Shown here piece after piece: positions 53,716-64,000 of a DNA stretch of 64,000 bases. Position 1 is the stretch's first letter; every line of letters begins with the position of its first letter. The notes beneath the pieces are model-generated. The model had not been told where the DNA came from, made no database searches, and saw only the letters and a program-made list of their open reading frames with translations. The DNA comes from Cordylochernes scorpioides. Its lineage: Eukaryota > Arthropoda > Arachnida > Pseudoscorpiones > Chernetidae. The DNA is taken from the NCBI GenBank assembly GCA_030710605.1, contig CP092863.1, positions 110,226,881 to 110,290,880 on the forward strand, given 5' to 3'. The translations under genes and the position numbers were made by a program.

Positions 53716-53981
53716 GGAAGGCTGTTGAAGATCATTAGAAAAAGATAGATGAAATGAATAGAACCTATATTGAGAGGAAATGAATGATGAAGAAATTTCT
53801 GGAGTGTAACCTGAATGGAAAAATAATGGTAGGAATCAGAATCTGCTACCGTTAACCACTTTACAAACTTTCAATTATCTCCCAATTATCAATAAATCTT
53901 CAGCTCCTTTGACCCCCCATGGCTTCCACACATTAATATTGTTACATAGAATAAAACGTGCATTCCAAAATAGATTTTTTA

Positions 53982-53994
53982 GAACGTTCTAGAA
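53982..53994. promoter_or_regulatory. Heat-shock-element-like site 1
   Basis: GAA-cg-TTC-ta-GAA: three perfectly phased, inverted nGAAn units, the minimum binding site for a heat-shock factor trimer. It lies 42 bp inside the candidate LTR. Confidence 0.5.
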
Positions 53995-54404
53995 TAATGT
54001 AGAACAATCGGAGAACAACTGATTGGCCAATTTAAATCGATTATGCAAATTTTAGTGCTGGCTACATTCTGATTGGCTGATTGACCTTGAGCGTTCTGGA
54101 AAGATCTATTCTAGGATAATAGGGATACGGAGCTCATGCCAGAGAAGAAAGAGGTTAGTAAGAGGTTTTTGCTAAACACCAAGATTCTAACTGCCTTCTA
54201 ATATGCAAATAAATGTGGTTCAACTTACAGTATATGACTACCATGATTATCGTAGTTTGTACCACGTGTTCTCGGGATTAGCTATATCTTTGCAGATATA
54301 TGCAACTTAGTTTTGCTGTGTAAATTTTAAAATGCAACGTACAAGCAAACGAGAGCTACTGTCTCAAGAGGTCGGACTGCTGCTTACCGCCGAGGCTGGT
54401 GTAC

Positions 54405-54428
54405 TTCGTGAAAGATTCTGGAAGGTTC
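54405..54428. promoter_or_regulatory. Heat-shock-element-like site 2
   Basis: TTC-gt-GAA, one extra base, then TTC-tg-GAA-gg-TTC: five GAA/TTC units, three in perfect phase. A two-unit TTC-tg-GAA also lies at 54094-54101. Confidence 0.5.
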
Positions 54429-54624
54429 TACCAACTTCTGTCTACTGTTCCTGCCTTCCTTATCTGCGCTGAAGTAGGTGAGTTTGCGACAGCTGTATAT
54501 TTTTTTGTTATTTTCTTTTGCATTCTTCTGTAATTCTCTTATTGATTAAGCTTAAATGGAGAGTCCTAAAGATCCTTTATACCCACGGAAGTTATTCTTT
54601 CGTCAAACAACAACGTAACAATAT

Positions 54625-55112
54625 CAATAAAAAGTTAAATTAACTATTCAAACTTCAATTGTGACATTCAATTAAAAGATGACCAATAAAATTGTACAAG
54701 ATAGATGACATTATGGCCTTGAGACTCCTCCCCAATCACAAGATTGACCAATCAGATTAGCTCTTGATCTTCAGCTGAACGAATCACCTTATTGTATGGT
54801 GATCCCAATTTGCATAAGTATTGGCTATCCTGACATCACACCACCTTGTTACACCAGGAATTAGGACGGCGGTTGAGAAATATAGCAGAGAATGATGTTT
54901 TCACCAACCCCTTGTCTAGTTTGAAACTTACACATTGTAAGGTTCTTTTAAAAAATTGTTTCACTGTTTTCCTATTTTTTTGCGCAAGTCCAAAATCACC
55001 AGTGAGATTACTTAAACCAAATAGGTAATTCTGTCATCTTGTTGAGTTTAAAATTATAAAATTTAGTAGCATCATATTTTCTTATCAATGAAACAAGTAA
55101 AATAAGATATTT
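54625..55112. other. Intergenic, nothing recognised
   Basis: No gene. CCAAT-like words (ccaatcaca, gaccaatca) lie near 54730-54755. Confidence 0.4.
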
Positions 55113-56388
55113 ATACTCGTAGATATAAAACTTAAGAAAGTTGTACCTTTTAGCATGTATATCGGGATTGAGACAATAACTCTGAAAGATACACTCATGG
55201 ACAAAACTTAAGAAAGTTGTACCTTTTAGCATGTATATCGGGTTTCAGACAATAACTCTGAAAGATACACTCATGGACAAAACTTAAGGAAGTTGTACCT
55301 TTTAGCATGTATATCGGGATTCAGACAATAACTCTGAAAGATACACTCATGGACAAAACTTAAGAAGGTTGTACCTTTTAGCATGTATATCGGGTTTCAG
55401 ACAATAACTCTGAAAGATACACTCATGGACAAAACTTAAGGAAGTTGTACCTTTTAGCATGTATATCGGGATTCAGACAATAACTTTGAAAGATACACTC
55501 ATGGACAAAACTTAAGAAAGTTGTACCTTTTAGCATGTATATCGGGATTCAGACAATAACTCTGAAAGATACACTCATGGACAAAACTTAAGAAAGTTGT
55601 ACCTTTTAGCATGTATATCGGGTTTCAGACAATAACTCTGAAAGATACACTCATGGACAAAACTTAAGGAAGTTGTACCTTTTAGCATGTATATCGGGTT
55701 TCAGACAATAACTCTGAAAGATACACTCATGGACAAAACTAAAGGAAGTTGTACCTTTTAGAATTTATATCGGTATTCAGACAATAACTCTGAAAGAAAC
55801 ACTCATGGACGAAACTTTTGGAAGTTGTACCTATTAGCATGTATATCGGGATTCAGACAATACCTCTAAAAGATGCACTCATGGACAAAACTTAAGGAAG
55901 TTGTATCTTTTAGCATGTATATCGGGATTTAGACAATAACTCTGAAAGATACACTCATGGACAAAACTTAAGGAAGTTGTACCTTTAACCATGTATATCG
56001 GTATTCAGACAATAACTCTGAAAGAAACACTCATGGACGAAACTTATGGAAGTTGTACCTTTTAGATTGTATATCGAGATTCAGACAATAACTCTGAAAA
56101 ATACACTCATGGACAAAACTTAAAGAAGTTTTACCTTTTAGCATGTATATCGGAATTCAGACAATAACTCTGAAAGATACACTCATGGACAAAACATAAG
56201 GAAGTTGTACCTTTTAGCATGTATATCGGAATTCAAACAGTAACTTTGAAAGATATTGCAGTAACCTTTAATGAAGACATGCGAGATAACCTAGTGTGAA
56301 CTAAATTGACTCTGTCTCCTTAAAAAAAAAAAGCAGATGACCGGCGATATTAAAGACTTTCCAATTCCTTAAGTTTTGTCCATGAGTG
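55113..56388 (+). mobile_element. M76 MITE with about 15 units
   Basis: The left end is degraded (tactcgtagatataaaactt). About 15 plus units follow with gggtttcagaca and tcggtattcag variants, then the unique arm and tccatgagtg at 56388. The TA border has mutated to TG. Confidence 0.88.
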
Positions 56389-56639
56389 TGCAGGCTTTTC
56401 TCTGATTCATTGGCCGATGATAGGCTTGTATACTTATACTACCAGTTCTACAGTGGGTTAGAAAGGTTAATAATCTCGTTAAAAATGGAAAAAAGAAGAT
56501 GACCAGATGACACAGAGATTGTTATATCTCTCCACCAAGACTGTATGTAACTGTATTTACATATTGGTACTTTATACCTTTGTTTTTATTCCTTGGACTC
56601 TGGTACGAGTCTATATAAGGCCAAATGTTTTAGTTAAAG

Positions 56640-57175
56640 GCCAGTAAGTTAAACCAAGGAGGACAGAAGGGGCCAGTAAGTTACATCAAGGTGGACAGAA
56701 GGGGCCAGTAAGTTAAACCAAGGAGGACAGAAGGGGCCAGTAAGGTAAACCAAGGGGTACAGAAGGGGCCAGTAAGTCACATCAAGGAAGACAGAAGGGG
56801 CCAGTAAGTTACACCAAGAAGGACAGAAGGGGCCAGTAAGTTTAACCAAGGGGGACAGAAGGGGCCAGTAAGTTACATCAAGGAAGACAGAAGGGGCCAG
56901 TAAGTTACACCAAGGAGGACAGAAGACAGAAGGGGCCAGTAAGTTAAACCAAGGAGGACAGAAGGGGCCAGCATGTTACACCAAGGAGGACAGAAGGGGC
57001 CAGTAAGTTACACCAAAGAGGACAGAAGGGGCCAGTAAGTTAAACCAAGGAGGACAGAAGGGGCCAGCATGTTACACCAAAGAGGACAGAAGGGGCCAGT
57101 AAGTTACACCAAAGAGGACAGAAGGGGCCAGTAAGTTCAACCAAGGAGGACAGAAGGGGCCAGTAAGGAGTCCAT
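56640..57175. repeat. 32-bp minisatellite (about 17 copies)
   Basis: A unit of 32 bp (gaaggggccagtaagttaca then ccaaggaggaca). Substitutions alternate between acaccaagg, aaaccaagg and acatcaagg. Antisense frames are artefacts. Confidence 0.9.
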
Positions 57176-57752
57176 CCAACGAAGGGAAAGAGGATCCGTC
57201 CAGTGGCAGGATGAAGGATCACCAGATAGGGCGTAGCCTGGAGTCTTTGTCCTCCTTGCTCCTGAACTCTGCCAGATTTGCATAACCCCTCCGCCAGGAA
57301 TGTGTGTGGGATACTCTACAGTGCCCATCACCTGTTCCTTCACCCTTGGCTTCTTTCTTAACTGAGTGGACGACTTTTTATGTTTTGTAATAGAGAGGAA
57401 TGTTTTCTATTGGATGTCTTATTTTTATAAGAGTACTCAGGGGAACCCTTTAGTTGTATCATTTCATTGCCATTGTTGTATCTTGAAGCCTTGCTTATTT
57501 AACACTCATCCCACTGTAAATTTTACATATTTCACCTCTGTTCATTATCAATTTAAGAACTAACGGTTTAAAGACCTATTTAAGAATGTGATTTTCTTGA
57601 CCCGTTACCAAATACCATTCTGATATCAAAAATGAATTATATTGAAGAACAAATCGTATTTCTATACCGAATTTTAAAAAATCTTACAACTTTTTTAAAT
57701 TATAGAAAAATTTCTTATTTAATACTGAAATTTGTTTTTTGATTTGTGTATC
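57176..57752. other. Intergenic, nothing recognised
   Basis: 57180-57345 is GC-richer than the surroundings. No gene recognised. Confidence 0.4.
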
Positions 57753-57754
57753 TA

Positions 57755-58159
57755 CACTCATGGACAAAACTTAAGAAAGTTTTACCTTTTGGTATGTATA
57801 TCGGGATTCGGACAATAACTCTGAAAGATACACTCATAGACAAAACTTAAGGAATTTGTACCTTTTAGCATGTATTTCGGGATTCAGACAATAACTCTGA
57901 TAGATACACTCATGGTCAAAACTCAAAGAAGTTGTACCTTTTAGCATGTATATCGGGATTCAGACAATACCTCTAAAAGATGCACTCATGGACAAAACTT
58001 AAGGAAGTTGTATCTTTTAGCATGTATATCGGGATTTAGACAATAACTCTGATAGATATTACAGTGACCTTTATTGAAGAACAACCTCTGTCTCCTCCAA
58101 AATACAAACCTCAGTCGATATAAAAAACTTTCAACTTCTTTAAGTTTTGTTCATGAGTG
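57755..58159 (+). mobile_element. M76 MITE with about four units, TA on both sides
   Basis: TA-cactcatggacaaaactt at the left, about four plus units, a diverged unique arm (cctcagtcgatataaa), and ttcatgagtg-TA at the right. Confidence 0.88.
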
Positions 58160-58161
58160 TA

Positions 58162-58640
58162 AAAAAAACGGTATGTTTCTAAACAAAAGACACATAAATC
58201 TATAGCTATACCAGGATACAGCATGATTTATTCATAATTTAAAAAATACATAAAAAAAGCAAACCAATTGTTTTTGGAAAGTAAAAAATGCGGATAGGTT
58301 GTAAATCACAATTTACATACATAGCTAGAGATGGTTGAACAATGTGGATTTACCATTCTGGTAGCGGTGGACAGCTAGCTAGCTGCGATGTATGCCAAGG
58401 CTGCCTCTAAACTTGTTTACCCACCAATTTAGCCATTTATACCTCTCCAATCAATCAATCGTTGATCAATAACTTGTCTTTTAATGTCTCCCTCCTTCCT
58501 TTTTTATGAATATATCTTTTTGATAGCGTTCTGTGGTCTAGAGGCGTGTGTAGAGAATAGATTGGTGTTTTTAGATAGTTCTTTTATTTTGGGATATTTT
58601 TTTAGTTTAAAATTGAATAGTTAGAGGTTATACTTTGATG
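58162..58640. other. Intergenic, nothing recognised
   Basis: AT-rich; no supported feature. Confidence 0.4.
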
Positions 58641-59485
58641 TATATATATGTGTGTATCTCTTGTGTCGAATGTAGTGTTGTGTTGTGTTTGTAATTGTAT
58701 TTTATGTGTTTTGTGTGTAGGTGTATATGTTATGTTTGTTGTTTGTGTTTTTAATTTTTTGTTATGTGAGTTTTATTGTTTGTGTGTGTGTTTGTAGTAA
58801 GTTTTTTTCTTTTTTTTTTTTTTGTTATGTAGTTTTGCCTGCTGTATAACGAAATCTATGTGTTGTATGTATTGTATTTTTTATGTTTGTGTTTGTCTGT
58901 TGTTTTTGTTATGTGAGTTTTGCCTGTTGTGTTTCTAAATATATGTGTTTGTTGTAGGTGTTGTGTTTTTATGCAAGTTTTTTCTGTTGTGTTTTAAAAT
59001 CTGTTTGTTGTATGTGTTGTGTTTTTTATGTGAGTTTTGTCTGTTGTGTTTCAAAATCTGTTTGTTGTATGTGTTGTTGTTTGTTATGTGAGTTTTGTCT
59101 TTTGTTTCAAAATATATTTATTTGTTGTTTGTTTTGTGAGTTTTGTCTATTGTGTATCTAAATCCATTTGTTTGTTGTAAGTGTTGTTGTTTGTTATGTG
59201 AGTTTTGTCTGTTGTTTCAAAATCTGTTTGTTGTATGTGTTGTGTGTTTCTTATGTGAGTTTTGTGTTTCAAAATCTATTTATTTGTTGTTTATTATGTG
59301 AGTTTTGTCTGTTGTGTATCTGAATCTATGTGTTTGTTGTAAGTGTCGTTGTTTGTTATGAGAGCTTTGTCTTTTGTGTATCTAAATCTATATATTTTTT
59401 TATTGTATGTGTTGTTTTTGTTATGTGAGGTTTGTCTGTTGTGTTTCAAAATCTGTTTGTTGTATGTGTTGTTGTTTGTTTTGTG
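58641..59485. repeat. Degenerate GT-rich tandem repeat
   Basis: Irregular units of about 65-75 bp built from tgtgagttttgtctgttgtg and tttcaaaatctgtttgttg. It appears to be the diverged edge of the 125-bp array. Confidence 0.75.
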
Positions 59486-59489
59486 ACTT

Positions 59490-60345
59490 TTGTCTGTTGT
59501 GATTGTAATGGATGTTGTGTGTATAGAAAAGGTGTGCTTGTACTGAGTGTTGTGTCAAGTATTGTCTAACGAGTGTCGTATTTGTTGTGTGTGTTGTTGT
59601 ATGTTTTGTGACTTTTGTCTGTTGTGATTGTAGTGGATGTTGTGTGTATAGAAAAGGTGTACTTGTACTGAGTGTTGTGTCAAGTATTGTCTAACGAGTG
59701 TCGTATTTGTTGTATGTGTTGTTGTTTGTTTTGTGACTTTTGTCTGTTGTGATTGTAGTGGATGTTGTGTGTATAGAAAAGGTGTGCTTGTACTGAGTGT
59801 TGTGTCAAGTATTGTCTAACGAGTGTCGTATTTGTTGTGTGTGTTGTTGTTTGTATTGTGACTTTTGTCTGTTGTGATTGTAGTGGATGTTGTGTGTATA
59901 GAAAAGGTGTGCTTGTACTGAGTGTTGTGTCAAGTATTGTCTAACGAGTGTCGTATTTGTTGTATGTGTTGTTGTTTGTTTTGTGACTTTTGTCTGTTGT
60001 GATTGTAGTGGATGTTGTGTGTATAGAAAAGGTGTGCTTGTACTGAGTGTTGTGTCAAGTATTGTCTAACGAGTGTCGTATTTGTTGTATGTGTTGTTGT
60101 TTGTTTTGTGACTTTTGTCTGTTGTGATTGTAGTGGATGTTGTGTGTATAGAAAAGGTGTGCTTGTACTGAGTGTTGTGTCAAGTATTGTCTAACGAGTG
60201 TCGTATTTGTTGTGTGTGTTGTTGTTTGTTTTGTGACTTTTGTCTGTTGTGATTGTAGTGGATGTTGTGTGTATAGAAAAGGTGTGCTTGTACTGAGTGT
60301 TGTGTCAAGTATTGTCTAATGAGTGTCGTATTTGTTGTGTGTGCT
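59490..60345. repeat. 125-bp satellite (about 7 copies)
   Basis: An exact 125-bp period (for example gtatagaaaaggtgt at 59521, 59646, 59771 and 59896). Units contain gtctaacgagtgtcgtattt and gtgacttttgtctgttgtg. Extreme strand asymmetry: almost all pyrimidines are T and nearly no C occurs. Confidence 0.9.
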
Positions 60346-61064
60346 GTTTTTTTATTATTGCTGTTATGATTATGTAAGTGTGTGTTGTCTATATTCTGTG
60401 TGTTATACATGTATTATTGTGCCTATTATGGTTGTTGAGTTGTGTATATTTATATATATATATTTTTTTTTTTTTTAGCCCCACGCTCTCTCTCTCTCTC
60501 TCTATCTCTGGCGGTCCATCGGTGGCGGAGTCTTTCCCGTGGTGAAGCCCTTGTATATATATATATATAATATATGAGCTTTTTTAGATGGCATAGTGCC
60601 ATCATTTTTGACTCTCCAAAAAAACCTCCCCAATCACCAAGAACCAAGGATTAATTTCCAAGGTATCCTTCGGCTATTTGGTTAAAGAAATAGTAATTAG
60701 CACGTCCAATTAGGAAAAACATAACGACATCAACCAATGATTTATTTAACTCCCAGTTTCAGTGACATGATGTCATTCTCTTCAGTGGAATGGTTACTTT
60801 GAATCCTAGTTCTACTTATATACATACACCATTTTATAAAATACATGTCGTGAATTAAATAAACAATGGGTTGATGTAGCTATTCCTTTTTTCCAAACCA
60901 ACTTTTTCAACCAACAAATAAATCTTTAAAAATAGTACGTCCACTTTATTGTTTTTTTGTTGACAGTCCAAACATTTTGGTGATAACCTATCATCTTAAT
61001 TCTCTATTTTTATACCTTATTAAGATATAAAAGATATATATAAATATAACACTATGTTATGCTG
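60346..61064. other. Intergenic with microsatellites
   Basis: Contains (ta)n, a T-run and (ct)n at 60455-60505, followed by tctctggcggtccatcggtgg. No gene recognised. Confidence 0.5.
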
Positions 61065-61200
61065 AGTTTGTTTATATAACACTATGCGGCACTGAGTTTG
61101 TTTATACAAAAATGTAATTGCTTGATAAAGGTTGGCGTTCAGCCAACCGAAATATTGGCAAATAAATCTTTTATTCAATCCAATATATGCCTTTTTTATT
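61065..61200 (+). mobile_element. Family-D element copy
   Basis: TTGATAA (61122-61128), hairpin ggttggc-gttca-gccaacc, GAAATATTGG, then ttattcaatccaatatatg, matching the plus arm of the 18.2-kb foldback. Confidence 0.65.
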
Positions 61201-61226
61201 ATCTAATATAACACTATATACAATGT

Positions 61227-61896
61227 ATACCTAACCCCCGATTTACACGGTACTTGTTTTACACGTTTTCGCTTTTACACGGTTTTCCAAATACGTTTTT
61301 TTTTTCGCACTATACTAAATGCTACTGTGATTGAACACATGCGCTGTGTGCACATCTTACGAGGAATCCCGAGCTTATGTGCTGACTACATATTTTAACC
61401 TGTCAATGCATTTTATTTTTATTTCTGTGTACACCTATCCCCCGATTTACACGTTTTTCTCAGGAACGTATCTACCGTGTAAATCGGGGGATAGGTGTAC
61501 ATGGTACCGCTACAGAGTTTGGTAGAGAATCACCAGTAGGTCTCCAGCGACACCACGTATTTTGACATCTACGAGGAAAACGCAAATCGCGTGCTTCGCC
61601 AGCTGAGATGTAAATAAACCTATCCCCCGATTTACACGGTAGATACGTTCCTGAGAAAAACGTGTAAATCGGGGGATAGGTGTACACAGAAATAAAAATA
61701 AAATTCATTGACAGTTTAAAATATGTAGTCAGCACATAAGCTCAGGATTCCTCGTGAGATGTGTACACAGCATATGTGTTCAATCACAGTAGCATTTAGT
61801 ATAGTGCGATAAAAACAAAAAAAAAGCTTATTTTGAAAACCGTGTAAAAGCGAAAACGTGTAAAACAAGTACCGTGTAAATCGGGGGATAGGTGTA
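61227..61896. mobile_element. pogo/Tigger-like non-autonomous inverted-repeat element
   Basis: Arms of about 270 bp start cccccgatttacacggt and contain caatcacagtagcattt in reverse. Inside, smaller palindromes carry agatacgttcctgagaaa, the kind of phrase seen in pogo/Tigger ends. The centre (61505-61610) matches 42.03-42.2 kb. No transposase. Confidence 0.65.
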
Positions 61897-61900
61897 TAAA

Positions 61901-62239
61901 AAATCGTTATTATTTTTCTTGAAATATCATTGTTGGGTTCTCATTGTGTAACTACACATGTTTCATTTTAAATAGACATTTCAATCACTCTATTATTTTC
62001 AACAATTTTCCAATAATTCCTCTTGTTTTCATCAAAACATAGAATGATGCTAAAGTCTTTTGTGAAACATTATGAAAAATCTAAAACAATTTGTACACTG
62101 TGGACGAAATGTCTATTCAAAAACAAATATTTACAAAAGTAAAAGTATAACTTGTATTTTCCTATGTTAAATATCAACATTAACCTAGCCCCTTCAATTG
62201 ATGAAAAATATAAATATTTCGATTGTTACTTTTCTCTTA
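61901..62239. other. Intergenic AT-rich DNA
   Basis: No supported feature. Confidence 0.4.
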
Positions 62240-62241
62240 TC

Positions 62242-62526
62242 CACTCATGGACCAAACTTAAGGAAGTTGTACCTTTTAGCATGTATATCGGGATTAAGAC
62301 AATAACTCTGAAAGATACACTCATGGACCAAACTTAAGGAAGTTGTACCTTTTAGCATGTATATCGGGATTGAGACAATAACTCTGAAAGATATTTGATA
62401 CACAGTGACCGTTATTGAAGACACACGAGATAACCTAGTGTGAAAAAAATTGCCTTGTCTCCTTAAAAAAAAAGACGACCGGCCATATCAAAATATGAAA
62501 CTTTACAAGTTTTGTCCTTTTGAATG
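62242..62526 (+). mobile_element. M76 MITE with two units
   Basis: cactcatggaccaaactt, two plus units, the unique arm (acacacgagataacc, gacgaccggccatatc) and a degraded right end (tttgaatg-TA). Confidence 0.85.
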
Positions 62527-62990
62527 TATATATAATATAATTAAGAACTTTTTACAGCCCTTATATTGTGTGCCAAGAATAAAAATTAATAATAAATAAA
62601 TTATCTATATATATTTTTAAAGAAAAGTATAGCGATAAAAATATCTATAATTTTCATATTTCAATGTGTTCTTCGCCTCTCAATATAAATTTAAATTAAA
62701 ATAAACTCTTCAATATTTCACTATAAACCATTGAGAATATAATAAAGTATGACATCAACTGTTTTCTTCTATTCTCACATCCCACATACTTGTTTAACGT
62801 AAATTTCAAACAACACCAAACTACAGTAAAGGATACACATCAAAACAGTCACCAATGTTATCAAATAACTTGTCCTGACATAGGTCAATTCCAATGAGAG
62901 ACCACCTTCAGGAGAGACCACACAGAGAAAATTTATAAATTAACCCCCAGTTCTCAAATCACGGCCAAACGAATTATTCAACAAAGTCTC
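62527..62990. other. Intergenic AT-rich DNA
   Basis: No supported feature. Confidence 0.4.
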
Positions 62991-62997
62991 AGCTTTA

Positions 62998-63245
62998 TGG
63001 ACCACATATCAGCTCGACGGTGGCGCTCGAGTGGCAGAAGTGAGAACTAAATTTATTTATTTATTTTTTACTATTCACGTTCTGTTTAATGGAAAATTCC
63101 AGAGGAATTACTTTAATAATTGTTATTTATAAATATAAAACTCACACATGTGGATCACACTTTAAACTGAGCGTAAAAAATTAAGGTAATTTTAGTTCCA
63201 AATTTCGCCACGCGAGCGCCGCCGTCGAGCTGATATGTTGTACAT
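62998..63245. mobile_element. Small inverted-repeat element
   Basis: acatatcagctcgacgg with tggcgctcgagtgg at the left is mirrored by ccacgcgagcgccgc and cgtcgagctgatatgt at the right, with diverged inner arms (agaactaaattta / ttttagttcc) and an AT-rich loop. Confidence 0.7.
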
Positions 63246-63379
63246 AAAGTTCGCTAAATGACAATTTACAATTTATTATTTTTTAATTATAATTTGTGCC
63301 TATATAAGTTTTATAATTTGTATATAATAAAAATTTAGATTTAACTCATTCCGTATTTTATAAAATTGATTTATTTTTG

Positions 63380-63960
63380 TTTCTAGATATGGTGATGGGA
63401 GTTGATGGAACAGTGGTCTTTTTTTGACAGCCATTATTTTTTATATATATTTATATACAAAAAATAAAAAAGGCATATCCTGACCAGGAGCACATGTGCT
63501 TTTCAGAAGGCAGAACGCCATCTAGTGGAACAGAAATCAACTAAACGTTGATTTAACCTGTTTCCTGATATTTGGCCAACCCAATTTCTTGATAAATCAA
63601 GAAAAGTCATTCACGAATTGATATACATATATTTATAAATTTCTCGTTATGGTGATGGGAGTTGATGGAACATTGGTCTTTTTTTGACAGCCATTATTTT
63701 TTATATATTGATATATATACAAAAAATAAAAAGTCATATCCTATAAAAAATATTTTTGGTCGCAGTGGTTACAGCCTACTCCACACTGACGAACGCCAAC
63801 AGCGCGAAACGCGTTTGTGGATGGCTTTTCTTGATTTATCAAGAAATTGGGATGGCCAAATATCACGGAGCAAGCTAAATAAACGTTTAGTTTATTTTTG
63901 CTCCACTAGATGGCGCTCTGCCATCTAAAAAGCACATGTGCTCGTGGTCAGGAGATGTCT
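63380..63960. mobile_element. Diverged RZ-A elements within a local duplication
   Basis: atggtgatgggagttgatgg ... ttgacagccattatttttta occurs at about 63389 and 63649. The first copy is followed by a minus RZ-A-like body (63460-63610) that ends near the cleavage-site boundary (gtcattcacg). The second is followed by a plus RZ-A-like body with a full hammerhead (63740-63960), including gctccactagatggcgctct. Confidence 0.7.
63780..63821 (+). ncRNA. Hammerhead ribozyme, diverged RZ-A
   Basis: TCCACA (63780-63785), CTGACGA (63786-63792), stem II ACGC-CAACA-GCGC, GAA (63806-63808), ACGCGT (63809-63814), U17 at 63815, TGTGGA (63816-63821). Stem I is six perfect pairs. Relative to the 38-kb copies, the pair next to the core is A-U instead of G-C. 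Cleavage is predicted after 63815. Confidence 0.85.
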
Positions 63961-64000
63961 TCTTTAGTTTTAATATCAACACCTGACCCACCTATCTTTT

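Larger units (their letters stand above)
53936..54624. mobile_element. Candidate solo LTR (681 bp) with 4-bp TSD
   Basis: tgttacatagaat at 53940 and ...aacgtaaca at 54620 are inverted TGTTAC/GTAACA ends, each bordered by ATAT (53936-53939 and 54621-54624). This fits an LTR with a 4-bp target duplication, as in the Ty3/gypsy group. Internal CCAAT-like sites (gattggccaat) and heat-shock-element-like clusters lie in the first and last thirds. No second LTR or internal domain is present. Confidence 0.6.

Noticed and set aside
1..64000. Reverse transcriptase, transposase or integrase genes for the mobile elements
   Set aside because: I looked for long frames with the usual catalytic motifs on both strands and found none; all elements here look non-autonomous.

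Overview
The window is a repeat-dominated piece of an AT-rich metazoan nuclear genome, most likely an arthropod. This rests on intron-style gene ends, tRNA-derived SINEs, TA-flanked MITEs, very abundant minisatellites, one 100-N assembly gap and no bacterial-type operons. The species cannot be named from the sequence. Only about 8% looks protein coding: two long, divergently oriented single ORFs about 6.4 kb apart. One (14844-17630, minus) encodes an unrecognised 928-residue type I membrane protein with a signal peptide, a furin-like site, a charged internal repeat and one C-terminal membrane helix. The other (24054-26186, plus) encodes a 710-residue protein with a probable N-terminal PTB/PID domain and a long disordered, basic and serine-rich tail.

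The rest is layered repeats. (1) 'M76': a MITE-like family with terminal inverted repeats beginning CACTCATGGACAAAACTTAA and TA at its borders, whose interior has expanded into 76-bp satellite arrays of up to 4 kb (0-0.4, 2.2, 4.2-6.3, 12.3-13.3, 30.9-32.9, 34.0, 35.3, 42.3, 44.5, 47-51, 55.1-56.4, 57.8 and 62.2 kb). (2) tRNA-derived SINEs of three kinds (SINE-1, -2, -3), several with clear target-site duplications and nested insertions. (3) Minisatellites with units of 21, 32, 34, 43, 55, 75 and 125 bp. (4) Foldback (palindromic) elements with 12-13 bp target-site duplications. (5) A solo LTR with heat-shock-element-like clusters at 53.9-54.6 kb, and a pogo/Tigger-like inverted-repeat element at 61.2-61.9 kb.

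The most striking content is a set of small elements carrying self-cleaving hammerhead ribozyme (HHR) motifs. At 37.1-39.3 kb, 346-bp units lie in tandem and inverted order (two minus, three plus, one minus). Each of the six has a full HHR: CTGATGA core, GC-rich stem II, GAAA, a palindromic ACGCGT stem III, a C at position 17 and a perfectly paired stem I. A second family (46.1-46.5 kb, about 319-bp unit) has a different but equally complete HHR. A diverged copy at 63.8 kb keeps stem I pairing through a compensatory change. A solo copy at 30.33-30.53 kb begins at the predicted cleavage site and is flanked by an 11-bp target-site duplication. These have the architecture of metazoan retrozymes / non-autonomous Penelope-like elements. 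A third family (9.5, 18.5, 21.7, 30.2 and 34.9 kb) contains all three hammerhead core strands with complementary, covarying stems but in reversed linear order, which would need a knotted fold. It is the strongest candidate for something undescribed. No reverse transcriptase or other mobility protein was found, so all these elements would have to be mobilised in trans.
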